Assembly (NCBI RefSeq): GCF_014637405.1
Contig: NZ_BMEY01000001.1
Coordinates: forward strand, 124,001 to 188,000
Source: Ornithinibacillus halotolerans
GTDB lineage: Bacteria; Bacillota; Bacilli; Bacillales; Amphibacillaceae
Length of the DNA stretch: 64,000 bases
Direction of reading: 5' to 3'
The translations under genes and the position numbers were made by a program. This document shows, piece after piece, positions 27,485 through 36,903 of this stretch (its first letter is position 1; every line of letters starts with the position of its first letter). The notes beneath the pieces were generated by a model. It was given only the letters and a program-made list of their open reading frames with translations, ran no database searches and was not told where the DNA came from.

Positions 27485-28270
27485 ATGATAAACATTGTAA
27501 TCGCTGGGCCACGTGGCCGCATGGGCTCCGAAGCAGTTAACATGGTCTTAGATGAACCTGCATTTAACCTAGTTGGTTGTATTGATCGAAAAGAACATCA
27601 AATACCTGCATTAGCTGAAAGAGGCATTCCTGTATATCAAAGTGCGGAGGAATGTTTTTATGCAGTTCAAGCCGATGTATTAATTGATTTAACCGTTCAA
27701 GAAGCTAGTTATCAACATTTATTAATGGCATTACGTAAAAAAATTCGTTGTGTTGTTGGCACAACAGGTTTTACAGATGAGCAATTAGAAAAAATTAAGA
27801 GCTTAGCAGAGGACACTAACACTGGTTGTATAATCGCTCCGAATTTTGCTATCGGTGCGATATTGATGATGTATTTTTCAAAAGTCGCTGCCAAGTATTT
27901 CCCTGATATCGAAATTATTGAGAAGCATCATGATCAGAAAATAGATGCGCCTTCAGGAACAGCTGTGAAAACAGCTGAGATGATACGAAGCGTTCGAGAG
28001 TCGAAGCAACAAGGTCATCCAAATGAAGTAGAAGTTCTTGAAGGAGCAAGAGGGGCAGACAGTGACGGAATTCATATCCATAGTGTCCGCCTACCAGGAC
28101 TAGTTGCGCATCAAGAAGTTATTTTTGGTGGAGAAGGACAACTACTCTCTATTAAGCATGATTCTATGAATAGAAAGTCTTTTATGGATGGAATTAAATT
28201 TTCCGTGAATCAAGTAATGAATATTAGTGGATTTGTTTATGGTTTAGAAAATGTACTTGAATTAGAATAA
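27485..28270 (+). CDS. dapB: 4-hydroxy-tetrahydrodipicolinate reductase
   Basis: NAD(P)H-dependent step of lysine and diaminopimelate synthesis; in spore formers the pathway also feeds dipicolinic acid. The nucleotide-binding GPRGRMGSEA is at residues 8-17. The catalytic region EKHHDQKIDAPSGTA is near residue 145. At 261 residues it is complete. GAGGAGG precedes the ATG. mgsA follows after 21 bases. Confidence 0.97.
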   Translation: MINIVIAGPRGRMGSEAVNMVLDEPAFNLVGCIDRKEHQIPALAERGIPVYQSAEECFYAVQADVLIDLTVQEASYQHLLMALRKKIRCVVGTTGFTDEQLEKIKSLAEDTNTGCIIAPNFAIGAILMMYFSKVAAKYFPDIEIIEKHHDQKIDAPSGTAVKTAEMIRSVRESKQQGHPNEVEVLEGARGADSDGIHIHSVRLPGLVAHQEVIFGGEGQLLSIKHDSMNRKSFMDGIKFSVNQVMNISGFVYGLENVLELE

Positions 28271-28291
28271 TCTTTTGGAGGCTAACTTTCT

Positions 28292-28699
28292 ATGAATATT
28301 GCTCTAATTGCCCACGATAAGAAGAAACCTACAATTATTAATTTTGCTCTTGCATATAGTGAAATACTTAAAGAGCATACATTATATGCTACAGGTACTA
28401 CTGGTAAAAAAATAAGTGAAGAAACAGGATTAACAATTCACAGATTCCTATCAGGACCACTGGGTGGAGATCAACAGATTGGTGCGATGATTGCCAGTGG
28501 GGAGATGGATATGGTGATCTTTTTTAAAGATCCACTAACTGCTCAACCACATGAGCCAGATGTAAGTGCATTAATTAGATTATGTGATGTACATCAAATC
28601 CCGTTAGCGACTAATCTAAGTTCAGCTGAACTATTTGCACACGCATTGGCCCGTGGAGATATGGATTGGAGAAAAGTTTTAAAAGAGAAAAGAGATTAA
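28292..28699 (+). CDS. mgsA: Methylglyoxal synthase
   Basis: Converts dihydroxyacetone phosphate to methylglyoxal, a bypass of lower glycolysis. At 135 residues it is family length. The phosphate-binding and catalytic stretch [19 protein letters not shown] and [15 protein letters not shown] are present, including the catalytic Asp residues. GGAGG lies before the ATG. In B. subtilis bshB1 comes next; here bshA follows after five bases. Confidence 0.97.
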   Translation: MNIALIAHDKKKPTIINFALAYSEILKEHTLYATGTTGKKISEETGLTIHRFLSGPLGGDQQIGAMIASGEMDMVIFFKDPLTAQPHEPDVSALIRLCDVHQIPLATNLSSAELFAHALARGDMDWRKVLKEKRD

Positions 28700-28704
28700 C
28701 GTAT

Positions 28705-29832
28705 ATGAAAAAAATTGGAATTACTTGTTATCCTTCTGTTGGGGGATCTGGTGTTATAGCAACGGAACTAGGCATGTTACTAGCAAAACAAGGACATGAA
28801 ATCCATTTTATTACTTCTAGCTTGCCGTTTCGACTTAATCGTATTTATTCAAATATTTATTATCATGAAGTGGATGTCAGTCACTATCCGGTCTTTCAAT
28901 ATCCACCATATGACTTGGCATTAGCAACTAAAATGGCAGAAGTAATTGATCGTGAAGAATTAGATGTTTTACATGTCCACTATGCGATGCCACATGCTAT
29001 CTGTGCTATTTTAGCTAGGGATATGGCTAAACGAGATGTAAAGATTGTAACTACATTACACGGAACAGATATTACTGTATTAGGGATTGATCAAACTTTT
29101 AAACGAATGATTAAATATGGTATTGAAAAATCAAATGCAGTAACAGCAGTATCGGCAGATTTAGTGAAACAAACAAAATCAGTTATTGATGTTGATAAGA
29201 ACATTCAAGTTATTTATAACTTCATTAATGAAGAGGAATATTTTAAAAAAGATCTACAACAAATTAAAGAAGAATATGGTATCCAAGAGCATGAAAAAGT
29301 TGTCATTCATATTTCTAATTTTCGTAAAGTAAAGCGACTGAAAGATATCGTCCATACGTTTCAGCTGATACGTAACGATGTAAAGGCAAAATTGCTACTT
29401 GTTGGGGATGGACCCGAATATTCGAAAACATTAAACTTAGTTGAAGAACTTGGAATGGAACAAGATGTTCTATTCTTAGGAAAACAAAAAAATATTAGTG
29501 ATTTATTATCAATCGCTGACTTAAATTTGCTAATGTCGGAAAAAGAGAGTTTTGGTCTTGTTCTACTAGAAGCAATGGCGTGCGAAGTCCCGTGTATCGG
29601 TACCAATATCGGCGGAATACCGGAAGTAATTGTCCATGGAGAGACAGGCTATATTGTAGAATTAGGTGATGTAGAAAATGCAGCATCATATGCCATTCAA
29701 TTATTGTCAAATGAACAATTACTACGCCAATTTTCGAAAAATGCATTGGAACATGTAAGAAAACATTTTCACTCCTCCAAAATATTAAAGCAATATGAGG
29801 ACTTATATACATACGTGTTATCCGATGAATAA
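28705..29832 (+). CDS. bshA: N-acetyl-alpha-D-glucosaminyl L-malate synthase BshA
   Basis: GT4 glycosyltransferase that makes GlcNAc-malate, the first step of bacillithiol. The N-terminus [16 protein letters not shown] is typical, with TTLHGTDIT and the nucleotide-sugar motif [15 protein letters not shown] near residue 278. I start at ATG 28705; an in-frame start at 28666 would overlap the end of mgsA. The ribosome-binding site is weak (AGAGATT), suggesting coupling to mgsA. The product has 375 residues. The next-step gene bshB1 is not adjacent. Confidence 0.95.
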   Translation: MKKIGITCYPSVGGSGVIATELGMLLAKQGHEIHFITSSLPFRLNRIYSNIYYHEVDVSHYPVFQYPPYDLALATKMAEVIDREELDVLHVHYAMPHAICAILARDMAKRDVKIVTTLHGTDITVLGIDQTFKRMIKYGIEKSNAVTAVSADLVKQTKSVIDVDKNIQVIYNFINEEEYFKKDLQQIKEEYGIQEHEKVVIHISNFRKVKRLKDIVHTFQLIRNDVKAKLLLVGDGPEYSKTLNLVEELGMEQDVLFLGKQKNISDLLSIADLNLLMSEKESFGLVLLEAMACEVPCIGTNIGGIPEVIVHGETGYIVELGDVENAASYAIQLLSNEQLLRQFSKNALEHVRKHFHSSKILKQYEDLYTYVLSDE

Positions 29833-29847
29833 TGTTTGGAGTTAATA

Positions 29848-31053
29848 ATGATGATCCCATTAACAGGACCTTTTCAAGAAGCATTATCTATAATTAATAC
29901 AATTGAAGATAACGGGTATGAAGCTTATTTTGTTGGTGGTTGTATTCGTGACTATCTTCTTCAACGTCCAATCGGCGACATAGATATTACAACTTCTGCC
30001 AAACCAGAAGAAATTCAATCCATTTTTACGAATGTTATACCAGTTGGAATCGAACACGGTACAGTTATCGTCAGACATAATCATATAAATTATGAAGTGA
30101 CAACGTTTCGATTAGAAGGGGAGTATTCTGACCATCGCCACCCAGATTATGTCGAGTTTGTTGATAAGATTGATATGGATTTAGCTAGACGTGACTTTAC
30201 AATAAATGCTTTAGCAATGAATAAACATGGAGAGATTATTGATTTATTTGGCGGACAACAAGATTTAACAGATCAAGTCATCCGTACTGTTGGAAATGGA
30301 CACGAGAGATTTAAGGAAGATCCTTTACGAATATTGCGTGCCATCCGTTTCTCTAGCCAACTCGGATTTACACTAGCAGATGATACGATAACAGCTATAC
30401 GAGATGAACGACATCATATTCAAGGACTTGCTGTTGAACGAATTACTGTAGAAATTACAAAACTATTCGCAGGTAAGCATGTTGATAAAGGCTTACGTTA
30501 TTTAGACGAATTGGAGTTAAGTCCCTATATCCCTGTGTTTAAAGATTTCAGCTCAATGACATCATTCATTCAAACGATTAAACCCGTCTTTTCACTTGCA
30601 GAGATTATTTGTCTTATCCATCAACTACAAACAAATATAGCTATCTCAGACATCGTAAAACAGTGGAAGTGCTCTAATCGAACTAGGAAAGAAGCACTCT
30701 TATTAAATGATGCTATTAACTACTACAAGGAAAATGGAATAGATAATCTGTTAGTCTATAAACTGCTTCCTAATTACATCGATGCGTTTGGGAGAATTGT
30801 TTCGATATTATTTATTTCATCAATTGAAATTAAGCAACTTTATCAATTGAAGGAACAATTGCCTATTCATACAAAAAACGAACTAAAAATCAATGGTCAT
30901 GATATACTAGATATGTTTCCTACAGTAAAAAAAGGGCCATGGATACATGAACTATTAATGACCTTGGAAAAACTAGTAGTTATAGGAGACATTCCAAACG
31001 AAAAAACAATGTTAAAGGAGTGGATAAAATGGAATCCACCCGTACAAAAATAA
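29848..31053 (+). CDS. cca: CCA tRNA nucleotidyltransferase
   Basis: Adds or repairs the 3' CCA end of tRNAs without a nucleic acid template. Class II signatures are GGCIRD at residues 30-35, the metal-binding DID at 44-46, RRDFTINALAMN near 110 and a basic FKEDPLRILRAIRF segment. At 401 residues it is family length. The ATG at 29848 is preceded by TTGGAG. Its 3' end overlaps birA by 25 bases. Confidence 0.96.
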   Translation: MMIPLTGPFQEALSIINTIEDNGYEAYFVGGCIRDYLLQRPIGDIDITTSAKPEEIQSIFTNVIPVGIEHGTVIVRHNHINYEVTTFRLEGEYSDHRHPDYVEFVDKIDMDLARRDFTINALAMNKHGEIIDLFGGQQDLTDQVIRTVGNGHERFKEDPLRILRAIRFSSQLGFTLADDTITAIRDERHHIQGLAVERITVEITKLFAGKHVDKGLRYLDELELSPYIPVFKDFSSMTSFIQTIKPVFSLAEIICLIHQLQTNIAISDIVKQWKCSNRTRKEALLLNDAINYYKENGIDNLLVYKLLPNYIDAFGRIVSILFISSIEIKQLYQLKEQLPIHTKNELKINGHDILDMFPTVKKGPWIHELLMTLEKLVVIGDIPNEKTMLKEWIKWNPPVQK

Positions 31054-32015
31054 TCCATTTGCTGTCTAGCAATGAGAAGACTTATGTGTCTGGTCAAGAA
31101 TTATCGGATCGACTCCATATATCCCGAAGTGCCATTTGGAAACATATGAAAGAATTAGAGAAAGACGGCTATCTCATTGAAGCGATTCGTAATAAAGGCT
31201 ACCGTATCGTTAAGTCTCCAAATAAATTAAGTGAAAATACGGTTCAATGGGGATTACATACAGATTGGTTAGGAAAGAACGTCGTGCATAAAGAATCTAC
31301 TCCATCGACGCAACAGATTGCTCACCAATTAGCAAGGGATCATGCATCACATGGAACAGTCGTCATTGCAGATGAACAAACAGCTGGAAAAGGAAGACTA
31401 AATAGGGAGTGGCATAGTGCCAAGAATAAAGGGATTTGGACTAGCCTTATATTAAGACCCGCAATCTTACCTTATTTAGCACCGCAAATTACATTATTAA
31501 CGGCTACGGTGTTAGCAGATGTGTTCAAGAAGGAATTAAACTTAGATCCGAAAATAAAGTGGCCGAACGATATTATGATAAACGATAGAAAAGTAGCTGG
31601 AATTCTAACAGAAATGCAAGCAGAACAAGACCAAATACAATATATAATTATCGGTATTGGTATAAACGTCAACCAAGAAATGAATGAATTGCCAGAGGAT
31701 ATCCAACAAAAAGCAACATCATTACGAGCAACAAGTGAAAAAGAATATGATATTACGTCATTAATTCAGCGTATTTTTGTTCATTTTGAGAAAGTATATG
31801 CAGAATATGAAACATATGGATTTCCAATTATTAAGGAACGTTGGGAAAGTTACGGATACCGTTTAGGTGAAAGAACTACAATTAAAACAATGAAAGAAAC
31901 GAGTGAGGCAGTATTAGTTGGTATTGCTGAAGATGGGGCATTACTTGCTCAGTATGATAATGACTCGATTAAAAAGGTATATTCCGGTGAGATTGATTGG
32001 TTTCCTAACAGATGA
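31029..32015 (+). CDS. birA: Bifunctional biotin ligase/biotin operon repressor
   Basis: Attaches biotin to carboxylases and represses biotin genes. The N-terminal winged helix (residues 1-60, with LSDRLHISRSAIWKHMKELE) precedes the ligase domain. The biotin-AMP loop is AGKGRLNREWHS, followed by the conserved KWPNDIM and a C-terminal SH3-like part. ATG 31029 follows AAAGGAG; the in-frame GTG at 31020 overlaps that site. At 328 residues it is normal. panBCD, next in B. subtilis, are missing. Confidence 0.96.
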   Translation: MESTRTKIIHLLSSNEKTYVSGQELSDRLHISRSAIWKHMKELEKDGYLIEAIRNKGYRIVKSPNKLSENTVQWGLHTDWLGKNVVHKESTPSTQQIAHQLARDHASHGTVVIADEQTAGKGRLNREWHSAKNKGIWTSLILRPAILPYLAPQITLLTATVLADVFKKELNLDPKIKWPNDIMINDRKVAGILTEMQAEQDQIQYIIIGIGINVNQEMNELPEDIQQKATSLRATSEKEYDITSLIQRIFVHFEKVYAEYETYGFPIIKERWESYGYRLGERTTIKTMKETSEAVLVGIAEDGALLAQYDNDSIKKVYSGEIDWFPNR

Positions 32016-32045
32016 AGTTGTAACAGATAGAAGGGTGGTGAGGTA

Positions 32046-34826
32046 ATGAAACGTTTTGTTGTTTTAGATCTTGAAACAACCGGGAACTCTGCTGCAAACA
32101 AAGATAAAATTATGGAAGTAGGCATGGTTGTTATTGAAAATGACCAAATCGTTGACGAGTTTTCAACGATGCTCTACCCAGAAAAACCCATACCACCTTT
32201 TATTACTAAACTGACTGGAATTACAGATGATGACGTTAAAGATGCGCCATCCTTTTCAGAAATGGCGGATACAATCGTTGACATATTAAAAGATAGTTAT
32301 TTAATTGCGCACAATGTACCGTTTGATATGGGGTTTTTAAATGCTGAGTTATCAGCTATTGGAAAAGAACGTTTATACAATCCTGTTATCGATACCGTTG
32401 AACTAACGAGAATATTTTTCCCACAAGCACCAGGATTTAAGCTTGGAATATTAGCAGAATACTTACATATAGAACATGAAAATCCTCATCGAGCATTATC
32501 GGATGCATATGTGACTGCTAAATTATTCCTTAAGTTAAAAGCAAAAGTTAGTTCTTTACCGTACGAAACATTAGCTCAATTACTTAAGATAGAAAAGGTA
32601 TTAAAATCTGATTTATATGTACTTTTACAGGAAGAAATGGATAGGCTAGCTTTCCAAATTGACGAGTCACCATATACATCTTATCGAGGCTTAGCATTTA
32701 AGGATCATTCTATACGTAAACGTGAAAAATTAACGATCGAATCTTCTTTCGGAGAATATTTGGACAGTATTTATGAAGAAAATGGTTCGATGCAATCTGA
32801 AATGAAACGATACGAAAAACGAGATGGCCAACGTACCATGTCTGAAGAAGTTTATGATGCTTTCCAAGCAAAAAAACATGCTCTAATAGAAGCAGAAACT
32901 GGAACAGGGAAGTCTGTTGCGTATTTATTACCAACTATTTTTGAAGCGGTGAAAAAAAATAAAAAAATCTTAGTTAGTACTTATACTACACAGTTACAAT
33001 CACAACTGTTAGAGGAAGAAATCCCTTTAATCCAAAAGCTTGTACCATTTCCTTTCCAAGTAGCCTTACTAAAAGGAAAGCAACACTATATTAGTATTGA
33101 AAAATTTGCTAATGAATTGGAGTCAACTAGTCAAGATAACTACGACATTGCCTTAACGAAAGCAATGATTCTTATTTGGTTATTAGAAACAGATACAGGA
33201 GATATAGATGAGCTTCATTTGCCATCACATGGTAAAGTGTTTTATAAACGTATTTCTGCCGAGTCAGAAGGTCAGATTGATCCATCATCACCATGGTTTA
33301 AATATTCCTTTTACCAAAAAGCAAGAAAAAGAGCGCAACAAGCCGATGTTATTATTACGAATCATGCCTTATTATGTACTGATATTTTTAATGATTATCA
33401 ATTTTTACCGAAATATGAAAAGGTCATTATTGATGAAGCCCATCATCTTGAAGAGACAGCTTCCAAACATTATGGGCTAAAACTGGATTATGTAAATATT
33501 CAACAAGTGATTAACCAACTGGGGCTTCTAGGTGAAGGAAAATGGATAGATAGTATCGTTACAAGTAATTCTGCTATCGTAGATACTATATCACCTGATC
33601 GTTGGAATGACCTTCTTACATTAACACGTTATGAATTAGATGATTTATTCCGGACAATTTTTCAATTTGTATTAAATCAAGAGGGCTCTCAAAAAGGATT
33701 AAGTGATGTCGGGCGTATACAGTATCGATATGAAGCAAAAGCCGAAACGAAGAAGTGGGAAACCGTTAAAGAAATGGCTATGCGGATGATATTTTATCTA
33801 CGTGATTTGATTCATCTACTAACTATTGTTCATCAACAATTAACGGATAAAGAATTGGTGGAGGAAACTGAATGGAAAACGGACATACTTCAATCTTATA
33901 TCGATAGTTTAGAACAACTTTTCCTATTAGAAAACGATGCAGAATTTGTTAAGTGGATAGAAATTGAAGCCTATGGTGCAAAAAATGCTGTTTATTTATA
34001 TTGTGAACCTGTTGATATTTCCAATGTACTTAAAGAGAGTTTCTTTGATGTAAAAGAAAGTGTCATCCTAACTAGTGCGACATTAACGATGAAAAATTCA
34101 TTTACATTCATACAGAAAAGACTTGGAATACCAAAAGACCGTTTAGAAACGAAAAAGATACCATCACCATTTTCTTATGAAAAACAAGTATGTACACTCA
34201 TACCAAGTGATTTTCCAGACATAGGTTATGGAAAAACGGATGATTTTATTGCAGCTACATGTGAATCTATTTTATCCCTAGCTGAGATAACTAATGGAAG
34301 AATGCTCGTATTATTTACTTCCTATGATATGTTAAAAAAATCATACTATTTATTAAAAGAATTAATGGAAAATGAGAAATTTGTTTTAATTGCACAAGGG
34401 ATTTCAAGTGGAAGTAGAGAACGATTAAAGAAGAACTTTCAAACATTCGAACAATCAATTCTACTAGGAACAAGTTCTTTTTGGGAAGGTGTAGATATTC
34501 CTGGTGATGATTTATCTTGTTTAGTAATTGTACGTCTTCCATTTCAACCTCCAAACCATCCGGTATATGAAGCCAAATCACTTAATATGAAACGAAACGG
34601 TGGGAATGCTTTCTATGACTTAGCATTGCCCAATGCCGTCATACGGTTTAAACAAGGATTTGGAAGGTTAATCCGTTCCAATAGTGATAGAGGGATTGTC
34701 TTTATTTGTGATGCACGGATAATGAAATCCTCTTATGGCAAGTATTTTACCGAATCTATACCGAAAGTGCCGATTACATTTGATACAACAAGAACTTTAA
34801 TGGAAAAAGCACAGGAATGGTTTTGA
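32046..34826 (+). CDS. dinG: DinG-family exonuclease/helicase-like protein
   Basis: A 926-residue fusion. The N-terminal DEDDh exonuclease (about 1-170) has VLDLETTGN with catalytic D8 and E10. The C-terminal superfamily-2 helicase-like part has Walker A ETGTGKS near residue 285, DEAH at about 463 and QGFGRLIRS near the end. In Gram-positive DinG the iron-sulfur cysteines of the E. coli enzyme are missing and the exonuclease dominates; I see no four-cysteine cluster between the Walker motifs. GGTGGTGAGG precedes the ATG. Confidence 0.95.
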   Translation: MKRFVVLDLETTGNSAANKDKIMEVGMVVIENDQIVDEFSTMLYPEKPIPPFITKLTGITDDDVKDAPSFSEMADTIVDILKDSYLIAHNVPFDMGFLNAELSAIGKERLYNPVIDTVELTRIFFPQAPGFKLGILAEYLHIEHENPHRALSDAYVTAKLFLKLKAKVSSLPYETLAQLLKIEKVLKSDLYVLLQEEMDRLAFQIDESPYTSYRGLAFKDHSIRKREKLTIESSFGEYLDSIYEENGSMQSEMKRYEKRDGQRTMSEEVYDAFQAKKHALIEAETGTGKSVAYLLPTIFEAVKKNKKILVSTYTTQLQSQLLEEEIPLIQKLVPFPFQVALLKGKQHYISIEKFANELESTSQDNYDIALTKAMILIWLLETDTGDIDELHLPSHGKVFYKRISAESEGQIDPSSPWFKYSFYQKARKRAQQADVIITNHALLCTDIFNDYQFLPKYEKVIIDEAHHLEETASKHYGLKLDYVNIQQVINQLGLLGEGKWIDSIVTSNSAIVDTISPDRWNDLLTLTRYELDDLFRTIFQFVLNQEGSQKGLSDVGRIQYRYEAKAETKKWETVKEMAMRMIFYLRDLIHLLTIVHQQLTDKELVEETEWKTDILQSYIDSLEQLFLLENDAEFVKWIEIEAYGAKNAVYLYCEPVDISNVLKESFFDVKESVILTSATLTMKNSFTFIQKRLGIPKDRLETKKIPSPFSYEKQVCTLIPSDFPDIGYGKTDDFIAATCESILSLAEITNGRMLVLFTSYDMLKKSYYLLKELMENEKFVLIAQGISSGSRERLKKNFQTFEQSILLGTSSFWEGVDIPGDDLSCLVIVRLPFQPPNHPVYEAKSLNMKRNGGNAFYDLALPNAVIRFKQGFGRLIRSNSDRGIVFICDARIMKSSYGKYFTESIPKVPITFDTTRTLMEKAQEWF

Positions 34827-34834
34827 TTAATAAT

Positions 34835-34863
34835 AAAAAAAGGGCTAGGTATAGTCCTAGCCT
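34835..34863. other. Hairpin after dinG with an A run upstream
   Basis: GGCTAGG (34843-34849) and CCTAGCC (34856-34862) form a perfect stem. A run of seven A precedes it and no T run follows, so it would terminate transcription only on the minus strand, where no gene is seen. Confidence 0.5.
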
Positions 34864-34931
34864 AAGCTGGTATGGAGTTTAAGATTTTTTGGTTGAAATA
34901 AATAAAAACAAAACAAAAATTCGAAAATGCT

Positions 34932-34940
34932 TGGTATAAT
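34932..34940 (+). promoter_or_regulatory. Extended -10 promoter upstream of ypmB
   Basis: TGGTATAAT, a full extended -10 element, lies in the 230-base gap after dinG. It is the likely promoter for ypmB, aspB and asnS. Confidence 0.45.
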
Positions 34941-35061
34941 GTAGGTGTTTCATCTTATTTAAGTTCAACGTAGTAATAGTATAAACATGAATATTGGAAC
35001 TATGATTAGTAAATATTGATAAGAATAGTAGCAATTAGACACGTATATTTGGGGGGATCTA

Positions 35062-35154
35062 GTGTTGAAATATCAGTCAGAACAGCTAATTTGTACAAAA
35101 AAGATTAATTTAAAGACTATGGTTGGTAAAATGCCAGCAGATTTCTATGCGTAA
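35062..35154 (+). CDS. Possible 30-codon leader ORF overlapping ypmB
   Basis: GTG 35062 lies five bases after a GGGGGG tract that is the only good ribosome-binding site in the region. The frame runs 30 codons (MLKYQSEQLICTKK...) and its stop overlaps the start of ypmB, whose own ATG lacks a ribosome-binding site. It may be a coupling leader peptide. It does not resemble ypmA, which occupies this place in B. subtilis. It could equally be a chance frame. Confidence 0.35.
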   Translation: MLKYQSEQLICTKKINLKTMVGKMPADFYA

Positions 35155-35668
35155 CAATGAGAAAGTCCTACCCTCCTGGACAAAATGGATTATTGTTGCC
35201 ATTATTCTTATCTTAATCGCTAGCACAATCTTTCTAACGATTCTCTACAATGATATTCAAGACACGAAAACAGAAGGTTATCAACAAGTTGAAGAGAGGG
35301 TATTAAATAATACCGATTTGAGTTCTGTTACAACTATTGAAACCTTCCAAAGCGAAGCATTCTTTTGGATTGCAAGAGGAACAACAGAAGCAGATGAACG
35401 TCTCATTGTCTTTGTACCGGAAGATCAAGAATCAGATTTAATCATTGTGAATGAAGCAGAAGTATTACTTGAAGAAACAATTAAAAATGGTTGGAAAGAG
35501 AACTGTAATAACTGTGATCTCGTAGAAATTAATCCAGCCATTGTTAACAATAAATTGCTTTGGGAAATAATCTATTACGATGAATCTGATCGATACGTAT
35601 TAGAATATGTATCCATGTCGGATGGGGAGAAATATGAGGAACTTCGTTTTAAAAAAATGTTTGATTAA
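35147..35668 (+). CDS. ypmB: YpmB-like membrane-anchored protein
   Basis: A 173-residue protein with a short charged N-terminus, one membrane helix (about residues 12-36) and an extracytoplasmic part of PepSY-like fold that contains the word SDRYVLEYVSMSDGE near the end. It fits YpmB (DUF5590), found before aspB in Bacillus; function is unknown. No ribosome-binding site is seen before ATG 35147, which overlaps the end of a 30-codon frame, so its start is uncertain. aspB starts 14 bases downstream. Confidence 0.8.
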   Translation: MRNNEKVLPSWTKWIIVAIILILIASTIFLTILYNDIQDTKTEGYQQVEERVLNNTDLSSVTTIETFQSEAFFWIARGTTEADERLIVFVPEDQESDLIIVNEAEVLLEETIKNGWKENCNNCDLVEINPAIVNNKLLWEIIYYDESDRYVLEYVSMSDGEKYEELRFKKMFD

Positions 35669-35682
35669 GTGAGGGAATAGGA

Positions 35683-36867
35683 ATGGATATAGCGAAAAGA
35701 GTAAAGACGTTAACACCTTCTTCGACATTGGCCATTACAGCTAAAGCGAAGGAATTAAAAGAACAAGGCTATGACGTGATTGGATTAGGTGCTGGAGAAC
35801 CAGATTTTAATACACCAGAACACATTATTGAAGCAGCTAAAGAAGCAATGGACCAAGGGAGAACGAAATACACACCAACAGGTGGTGTTGTCGATTTAAA
35901 GAAGGCCATTATTCATAAATTTAAAAACGATAATGATCTAGACTATAACTTAAATGAAATTATCGTTACTTCTGGTGCTAAACATGCATTATATACACTA
36001 TTTCAAGTAATTTTAGATGAAGGCGATGACGTCATTGTTCCAGCTCCATACTGGGTCAGTTACCCAGAGCAAATAAAACTGGCAGGTGGTAACCCTGTTT
36101 TTATAGAAGCTAAGGAAGAACATGATTTTAAAATTACGATCGACCAGTTACAAAAAGCGATAACGGATAAAACAAAAGCGATTATTATTAATTCACCAAG
36201 TAACCCAACAGGAATGATGTATACAAAAGAAGAACTCCAAGCAATTGGTGAACTTTGTTTACAACATAACTTATTAATTGTTTCCGATGAGATCTACGAA
36301 AAACTTATCTATACAAGTGAGCAACATATATCGATCGCTTCTTTATCAAATGCATTGAAAGAGCAAACGGTTGTTATTAATGGTGTGTCAAAATCTCATG
36401 CTATGACTGGTTGGCGAATTGGCTATGCAGCAGGACCAGAAACAATTATTAAAGCAATGACTAATCTAGCATCTCATTCTACGTCAAATCCAACGTCAAT
36501 TGCGCAATATGGTGCACTAGCAGCATATCAATCAAAAGTGGACCCAACAATCGAAATGCGTAAAGTATTTGCAGAAAGATTAGATGCGTTATATGATTTA
36601 ATAGTTGCGATTCCAGGAGTCACATGTAAAAAGCCACAAGGTGCATTTTATTTATTTCCAAATGTATCTGAAGCAGTGAAATTAAATGGCTTCGATAATG
36701 TCGATGACTGGGTAAAATCATTATTGGAAAAAGAGAAAGTGGCTGTAGTCCCTGGATCTGGATTTGGTGCACCAGACAATATACGACTATCTTATGCCAT
36801 TTCAAAAGACCAATTAGAAGAAGCTGCAAACCGAATAAAACGTTTTGTAGAACAACACAAACAATAA
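35683..36867 (+). CDS. aspB: Aspartate aminotransferase
   Basis: PLP enzyme interconverting aspartate/2-oxoglutarate and oxaloacetate/glutamate. It is the class I aminotransferase subgroup Ib common in Bacillus. The PLP lysine is K237 in SKSHAMTGWRIGYA. INSPSNPTGMMY and the Asp/Tyr pair in VSDEIYEKLIY are also visible. At 394 residues it is complete. GTGAGGG precedes the ATG. It supplies aspartate next to asparaginyl-tRNA synthetase. Confidence 0.95.
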   Translation: MDIAKRVKTLTPSSTLAITAKAKELKEQGYDVIGLGAGEPDFNTPEHIIEAAKEAMDQGRTKYTPTGGVVDLKKAIIHKFKNDNDLDYNLNEIIVTSGAKHALYTLFQVILDEGDDVIVPAPYWVSYPEQIKLAGGNPVFIEAKEEHDFKITIDQLQKAITDKTKAIIINSPSNPTGMMYTKEELQAIGELCLQHNLLIVSDEIYEKLIYTSEQHISIASLSNALKEQTVVINGVSKSHAMTGWRIGYAAGPETIIKAMTNLASHSTSNPTSIAQYGALAAYQSKVDPTIEMRKVFAERLDALYDLIVAIPGVTCKKPQGAFYLFPNVSEAVKLNGFDNVDDWVKSLLEKEKVAVVPGSGFGAPDNIRLSYAISKDQLEEAANRIKRFVEQHKQ

Positions 36868-36903
36868 TTCCAGCAATATATTTTTACAATGGAGGTAATA
36901 GAA

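Noticed and set aside
29495-29884. Minus-strand protein of 129 residues opposite bshA and cca
   Set aside because: Shadow frame of two well-supported genes with no start signal.
36868-36903. T-box leader before asnS
   Set aside because: Only 36 bases separate aspB and asnS and there is no T-box sequence or terminator-antiterminator.
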